Source of the DNA: Lentzea aerocolonigenes | GTDB taxonomy: Bacteria > Actinomycetota > Actinomycetes > Mycobacteriales > Pseudonocardiaceae | Assembly: GCF_000955955.1 (NCBI RefSeq) | Contig: NZ_JYJG01000029.1 | Location: forward strand, 1 to 64,000 | Reading direction: 5' to 3' | Length of the DNA stretch: 64,000 bases | Shown: in pieces, positions 62,691 to 64,000 of the stretch | How the letters are laid out: each line of letters begins with the position of its first letter | Position numbering within the stretch: position 1 is the stretch's first letter | Position numbers and translations under genes: made by a program | Notes under the pieces: generated by a model | Databases searched by the model: none | Told to the model about the DNA's origin: nothing | Seen by the model: the letters and a program-made list of their open reading frames with translations, nothing else

Positions 62691-62824
62691 GAGCGCAGTC
62701 ACACTTCGTGCAGTCGTCTGATCGTGTCGACGGTGGGTAGGTGTTACTGGAGGCTTGAAACGAAAAGCCGCTCACGCGCGACAGCACAGCGTGGCCATCG
62801 TTGTATGTGCCAAGAGGGAAGCTT

Positions 62825-63330
62825 GTGACCGCTCATCAAGTAGAGGTCGTCGGGCCTATGTGGTGCGGACCTGGACTGGAGTCGCGGGCGACCGGTATCC
62901 GTTGGCGGTCGAGGCGCCGGTGATGGCTATGGCGGACACGCTCGTACCTGGGATCTCGACCCTGACCCGGCTGGTGCGGTTCTACTCGCAGTGCTGGGCA
63001 CTGGCTGCCTGCGCCAAGGAGCGCGGGCTCGATGTCGCCGAATGTCGAACAGTGCTGCGGCGCGCTGAGGTCGGGCTGGCCTGCGTGCCCTTGGAGCACG
63101 ATCAACCGCCGTTCGCCCACGGTGCGGAGCGGGTCAAGTCGTTGCGGGACAGGGGCAAGCTTGATGTGATGGCGGAGGTTGGCCGCGGATCGTACTCGCC
63201 GCGGCCAGGGGGGTCTGGTCGCAGTACGGCGGGCCGAGCGCCACGATGGAACGGTCCGGCTCGATGGTGGAGCGCTGCGTTTCGGCCGGCATCGTGTCCA
63301 GCCCAGGGCGGAACCTTGCGGGGACATGAG
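62825..63330 (+). pseudogene. Decayed copy of the 504-aa PLD-partner gene
   Basis: The GTG at 62825 and the first ~20 codons align with the gene at 42484 (CGPGLES against CEPGLES). A 1-nt deletion near 62890 then shifts the frame, after which YPLAVEAPVMAMADTLVPG is readable in another frame. A second indel near 63207 and loss of similarity after about 63300 end the match. Only about the first third survives, and no PLD gene follows it. Confidence 0.82.
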
Positions 63331-63747
63331 CGCGGCACGCTTGCTGTATCCGCGCGTCCCCGACGATCAAGCGGGCAGCACGGATGCGGCGTGCTCGGGC
63401 GGATCACGGCGCTGGCGCCAGCAGGCCGACTGTCTCCGCAACGTGCAGATCCGATGATCAGCACGCTCAACAGGTTGCGGACCGCGCAGCCCGCGCGGAA
63501 CGGTTGTGAGCTTGGCACGAACCATCTCACGACGGACGAGATCGGTGGACTCGACATGCGCGGCGTCGAAGCGACTACGGAGGCTGTGCAGGCGGCCTTG
63601 GAGTAGCACGATCAGTGCAGCATTCCGGCGTGATCTGCGGTGGTTGCTGCGTTCCTGAGACTCCTTTACTCGGCTGGTTACACTGGAGGCTGACCTGGAA
63701 GAACAGGCTGGAGCATGCCGCTCAGTCGTCATACGACTGGGGTTCAA
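63331..63747. other. Gene-free stretch before attachment copy C
   Basis: About 420 bp with no supported gene; short frames only. It probably consists of island debris between the pseudogene and the right boundary. Confidence 0.5.
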
Positions 63748-63780
63748 GGGTCGCAGGTTCAAATCCTGTCGTCCCGACGG
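63748..63780 (+). repeat. Attachment site copy C (right boundary)
   Basis: Thirty-three bases match the tRNA-Pro 3' end exactly. Just upstream, ACTGGGGTTCAAGGG resembles the anticodon region with single-base differences. The tRNA 5' half is absent. Confidence 0.88.
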
Positions 63781-63788
63781 TCTGAATC

Positions 63789-63832
63789 AGCCCGCTGATT
63801 CCGGGTGAAAGCCCAGGTCGGCGGGCTTTTTC
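63789..63832 (+). terminator. Terminator, probably native to tRNA-Pro
   Basis: AGCCCGC (63789-63795) pairs with GCGGGCT (63821-63827), followed by TTTTTC. It lies 9 bp after attachment copy C, where the tRNA terminator would have been before the islands inserted. Confidence 0.7.
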
Positions 63833-63890
63833 GTGCGCTAAAAGCGATCTTCGCTTGATCATCTATTCAGGCGAATGAAGGAGCGAATCA

Positions 63891-63914
63891 GGAGCCACTG
63901 GCTCCTTCGTTTTG
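63891..63914 (+). terminator. Second terminator-like hairpin at the window end
   Basis: AGGAGCC-ACT-GGCTCCT is a perfect 7-bp stem with a 3-nt loop, followed by TCGTTTT. No gene is supported between here and the end of the window. Confidence 0.6.
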
Positions 63915-64000
63915 ACCAACGGCAAATGGGGTCGTCCACCAACGGGTGAATCTGGCGAACCGTCCTGAACTGCGTCGGACCTGCGCGACCTGGCCTGAAC

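Larger units (their letters stand above)
51314..63780. mobile_element. Genomic island 2, tandem element without integrase
   Basis: The element runs from attachment copy B to copy C (33 bp exact at 63748-63780). It holds a DISARM-related operon, a truncated DUF3825-like gene, an IS3-type remnant and a pseudogene. No recombinase was found, so it would depend on the island 1 integrase: a cis-mobilisable or accreted element. Confidence 0.78.

Noticed and set aside
63730..63780. Possible third tRNA-Pro at attachment copy C
   Set aside because: The anticodon-like region has indels and the 5' half is missing, so no cloverleaf can form.

Overview
The window is high-GC actinobacterial DNA. GTG starts and 4-bp ATGA/GTGA gene overlaps are frequent, and the gene neighbourhood (cmk-plsC-der, KhtTU-type antiporter, DUF1015, S8 protease) looks like a Pseudonocardiaceae relative such as Lentzea, Saccharothrix or Umezawaea. 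The genus is an inference from gene content and was not tested.

Positions 1-22,900 are chromosomal. They hold an S8 protease with a small partner, an antiporter pair, DUF1015, a TPR protein followed by anti-sigma/STAS proteins, AroH, cmk-plsC-der, a four-gene ACP/dehydrogenase/adenylation/alpha-oxoamine synthase cassette on the minus strand, and a two-component system. Embedded here (7.4-13.6 kb) is an unusual locus. A nucleosidase with an extra C-terminal module, a multi-pass membrane protein and an unknown protein form a translationally coupled minus-strand operon. It is divergent from a NUDIX/winged-helix regulator coupled to a second, catalytically altered nucleosidase. A 17-bp palindrome lies between the two divergent transcripts.

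At 22,923 a tRNA-Pro(GGG) gene marks the start of a composite genomic island. The 3' end of the tRNA is repeated exactly (45 bp) at 51,314 and again (33 bp exact) at 63,748, so two elements sit in tandem. Island 1 (23.0-51.36 kb) has a tyrosine integrase beside the tRNA and is packed with defence-type modules: a UvrD-like helicase with an unknown partner; a Wadjet-like SMC operon with an extra gene and unusual order (D-A-x-B-C); a Gabija pair (gajAB); an XRE/ImmA-IrrE protein overlapping a tRNA-guanine-transglycosylase-like protein; an unknown protein plus a double-HKD phospholipase-D-like protein convergent with an hsdM-hsdS pair that has no hsdR; and an HtrA-like protease. Island 2 (51.36-63.78 kb) has no integrase. 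It carries a DISARM-related operon (SNF2 helicase with DUF3883-type end, DUF1156-type methyltransferase, DUF499-type ATPase), a DUF3825-type gene apparently cut by an IS3-type remnant, and a decayed copy of the 42.5-kb gene of island 1.

The region reads as a tRNA-anchored defence island built by successive insertions. The best candidates for undescribed systems are the nucleosidase/NUDIX/membrane-protein locus, the helicase plus 275-aa pair, the ImmA-IrrE/TGT-like pair, and the methylase plus PLD module without hsdR. All functional assignments come from reading motifs and gene order; no database search was run.
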